NCBI GenBank assembly: GCA_018816815.1
Contig: JAHIVD010000085.1
Span: forward strand, 1-5,059
Source of the DNA: Patescibacteria group bacterium
GTDB taxonomy: Bacteria; Patescibacteriota; Microgenomatia; Daviesbacterales; UBA10151
Direction: 5' to 3'
Length of the DNA: 5,059 bases
A model generated the notes under the pieces. The model was not told the origin of the DNA, searched no databases, and saw nothing but the letters and a program-made list of their open reading frames with translations. This document shows, in pieces, positions 3,300 to 5,059 of the stretch. A program made the position numbers and the translations under genes. Each line of letters opens with the position of its first letter. Position 1 is the first letter of the stretch.

Positions 3300-4919
3300 G
3301 TTAGCTGTTAAAGATTTTTGAACCAGATTTCTGACCGGTTGCCAATATTCTTCTCGCCACTGTGACGGATTAGAACCACTGGGATTACCATTTCTTATTT
3401 TAGTAATGGCAATATCGGGTATTCCGGCGCCAACCACAAAATTTCCATTATTAATGCCAATAGAAAAAGATGAAGGCGGATCAGCGATTCTCCAGCCGTC
3501 TCCAAAAGCCTGACTCCATAACATACCTGGAGTATTTTGAATCAGTTTGCTAAAGTCAGGAAGTAAAAGTATTCCAATATCAAAATCCGGTTGAAGTGTG
3601 CCTTCTCCAATTTTTTGCTGAAGAAGATTATAGATAGTATATAGCGTTTGGGCTCCTTTGATTGGATCAGACTTTGTTTCTTCAAGCACTTTTTTGACAA
3701 AGGCTATAACTATTTTTCGCTGCCTTTCGGCGCGGTCATAGTCGCTTGAGCCATGGCGAGATCTGGCCACTTTAAGAGCAGTAGCTCCATCAAGTTGGTG
3801 TGTCCCTGCAGGAATATAAAAGGGATCATATCCGGAGTCTTCAAGCGCAGGATATGTAGGATCATTAATGGGTTTTTCAAGATCTACCTCAATTGTCCCT
3901 ACAGTGTTATCAATTAAATCAACCAAAAGATCAAAATCTACTTTCATAGTCAAATCAGCAGATAGTCCAGTGGCATTTTCCACAGCAAGTTTGGTTAGAT
4001 CAAAACCTCCCTGACTGAAAGCCTGATTAATCCGTGAATTGCGCACATCATGAGTATTATTTAAAACCTCCGGAGACTGCAAATCGCGAGGGAGGGAAAC
4101 AAGGGAAACTGTATTAGAGGGAAGATGATAAGAAACCATCAGAATTGTGTCTGTTAAAGCATTGTTTTCCCGCCCGCCCAAAATCAAAAAATTGATTCTG
4201 TCTTTATTTAGTTCAGGATTAATTCTTTGTAAGTAATCAGGATCAGACCGCGTTTCTTGTTCGCGTATTTGCAAAACTTTTTGATAAATTTCAGGAGCAA
4301 TGTCTTTTTGAAAAAGGTCTCTTGGCTCAACTCTTATTTCCGGGGTAGGTGTAGAGGTAGGGGTTTCAGCGGGTCGGGGAGTGGTTGTGGGCAACGCCTG
4401 GGGTTGCATATCTTGTCCCGCTGCGCGGACAATTGGAGTAGGGAAAGTTGGAGGTAGACATTGATTGCAGTTTTCAATGATAACCATTAAGCCCGGATAG
4501 GCTAAGGCGACACAGGTTGCTCCTGTGACTACGTAGGTAAGACCTGTTGCCAAAACTCTTTCCAGTCTTGAAGGCGGGTTTAATTCTGTCTCCAAAAAGT
4601 TTAAAAGAGGTTTAATGCCATGGTTTTTCTCCAGTCCCAAAACATAGGCCATGTCTAAATAATGTCCGGTTAGCTCTGGATCACGTTGAGTATACGCATT
4701 TTCGAGCCTGGAAATCAGATCAGTGGCAATATGAGGTTGCTGGCCCAGGTATTTAAAAAGACGCGTTAAGGCATTATTTTGCCAAAGCGTGTCTATATCA
4801 GCTATATCATCCCAAAACCGGCCCATATCCATATTTTCAGGCCCCAGAGAATAATTCATTTTCAAGCTCCCAACCATTTCGATAAGTGCCCGCGGTTGGG
4901 GTGCAGTTTCTGTTTCCAC
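3288..4919 (-). CDS. LCP (LytR-CpsA-Psr) family cell-envelope protein
   Basis: LCP enzymes act outside the membrane and transfer polyprenyl-linked glycopolymers to peptidoglycan or other acceptors. Of 543 residues, 1-122 are a polar, probably cytoplasmic N-domain; 123-148 a membrane segment; 151-200 a Pro/Thr-rich linker; 241-411 the LCP domain. Family residues are present: NFLILGG (243-249), TDTILMVS (256-263, D257), SLPRDL (275-280, R278 and D279), RINQAFSQGG (296-305), and LDGATALKVARSRHGSSDYDRAERQ (376-400, with R386, R388, D395, R396 and R399). No LytR_C domain follows; residues 412-543 are unassigned. The given start is a GTG without Shine-Dalgarno, bounded by an in-frame TAA. The ATG at 4859 (residue 21), with GGGAG seven bases upstream, is a serious alternative. 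The gene follows another on the same strand after 14 bases and ends convergent with the methyltransferase. Confidence 0.88.
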   Translation of the reverse strand: METETAPQPRALIEMVGSLKMNYSLGPENMDMGRFWDDIADIDTLWQNNALTRLFKYLGQQPHIATDLISRLENAYTQRDPELTGHYLDMAYVLGLEKNHGIKPLLNFLETELNPPSRLERVLATGLTYVVTGATCVALAYPGLMVIIENCNQCLPPTFPTPIVRAAGQDMQPQALPTTTPRPAETPTSTPTPEIRVEPRDLFQKDIAPEIYQKVLQIREQETRSDPDYLQRINPELNKDRINFLILGGRENNALTDTILMVSYHLPSNTVSLVSLPRDLQSPEVLNNTHDVRNSRINQAFSQGGFDLTKLAVENATGLSADLTMKVDFDLLVDLIDNTVGTIEVDLEKPINDPTYPALEDSGYDPFYIPAGTHQLDGATALKVARSRHGSSDYDRAERQRKIVIAFVKKVLEETKSDPIKGAQTLYTIYNLLQQKIGEGTLQPDFDIGILLLPDFSKLIQNTPGMLWSQAFGDGWRIADPPSSFSIGINNGNFVVGAGIPDIAITKIRNGNPSGSNPSQWREEYWQPVRNLVQKSLTANSNF

Positions 4920-4933
4920 CTGACTTGTATCAT

Positions 4934-5059
4934 TTAGTGTCCCAGGGATTTAAGCAGGTCAACCTTCTCTTTTAAAAGCGGGTCTTCAATGGTTGTTTCA
5001 ACAAAGGCTGTTTCTCCTGTCTTGGTATTGGTGACTTTATGGGTAAGAACTTTTCCTGC
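4934..5059 (-). CDS. C-terminus of an upstream gene (partial, runs off the right edge)
   Basis: A frame open from the right edge gives 41 residues ending ...EDPLLKEKVDLLKSLGH before TAA (4936-4934). It begins AGKVLTHKVTNTKTGE, with Thr- and Lys-rich strand-like sequence, and ends in a charged helix. There is no stop in the visible part and the residue pattern looks coding. It lies 14 bases before the GTG of the LCP gene on the same strand, so the two probably share an operon. Its family cannot be told from this piece. Confidence 0.6.
   Translation of the reverse strand, partial: AGKVLTHKVTNTKTGETAFVETTIEDPLLKEKVDLLKSLGH

Noticed and set aside
4257..4457. 66-residue plus-strand frame with Gly/Arg/Ser repeats
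   Set aside because: It is the antisense of the Pro/Thr-rich linker of the LCP protein, which explains its composition.
4511..4527. CACAGG/CCTGTG hairpin
   Set aside because: Six base pairs inside the LCP membrane-segment codons, with no T-run and no gene boundary nearby; likely chance.
1..5059. CRISPR array, phage genes, insertion sequence with transposase, toxin with a recognisable domain
   Set aside because: No regularly spaced repeats and no such protein motifs were found on either strand; the repeats present are isolated palindromes.

Overview
The window looks like a bacterial chromosome segment, most likely from a small-genome member of the Candidate Phyla Radiation (Patescibacteria, perhaps Microgenomates). 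This is an inference from style: an AT-rich background, short genes, Pro/Thr-rich linkers after single membrane anchors, weak or absent Shine-Dalgarno sites, and palindromic repeats between and inside genes. TGA acts as a stop and glycine uses GGN codons, so the TGA-to-glycine code of Gracilibacteria does not apply. No rRNA, tRNA, CRISPR array or transposase gene was found.

Layout. Positions 1-71 (minus) hold the start of an exported or membrane protein that runs off the left edge, behind a good promoter. Positions 140-1353 (minus) hold a probable 44-codon small ORF overlapping a 361-residue membrane-anchored surface protein that ends in an EF-hand-like loop; both follow an extended -10 promoter near 1390. 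Positions 1428-1634 (minus) encode a DUF2283 protein. Its 5' end overlaps the remains of another small gene, which appears cut short by a palindromic repeat at 1721-1763. Positions 1779-2644 (plus) hold a strong promoter placed almost on the start codon of a secreted, Cys- and Trp-rich protein. It is followed 28 bases later by a TrmH/SpoU RNA methyltransferase (2673-3299) carrying an in-frame palindromic repeat. Positions 3288-4919 (minus) encode an LCP (LytR-CpsA-Psr) cell-envelope protein, convergent with the methyltransferase and overlapping its stop by 12 bases. Positions 4934-5059 (minus) are the tail of an upstream gene.

Four of the gene products (left-edge protein, 361-residue protein, secreted protein, LCP protein) act at or beyond the membrane, so the theme is the cell surface. 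The methyltransferase and the DUF2283 locus look unrelated to that. The most distinctive signals are the repeat domesticated inside the methyltransferase, the promoters that predict leaderless or nearly leaderless mRNAs, and the compact small-ORF arrangement before the surface-protein gene.
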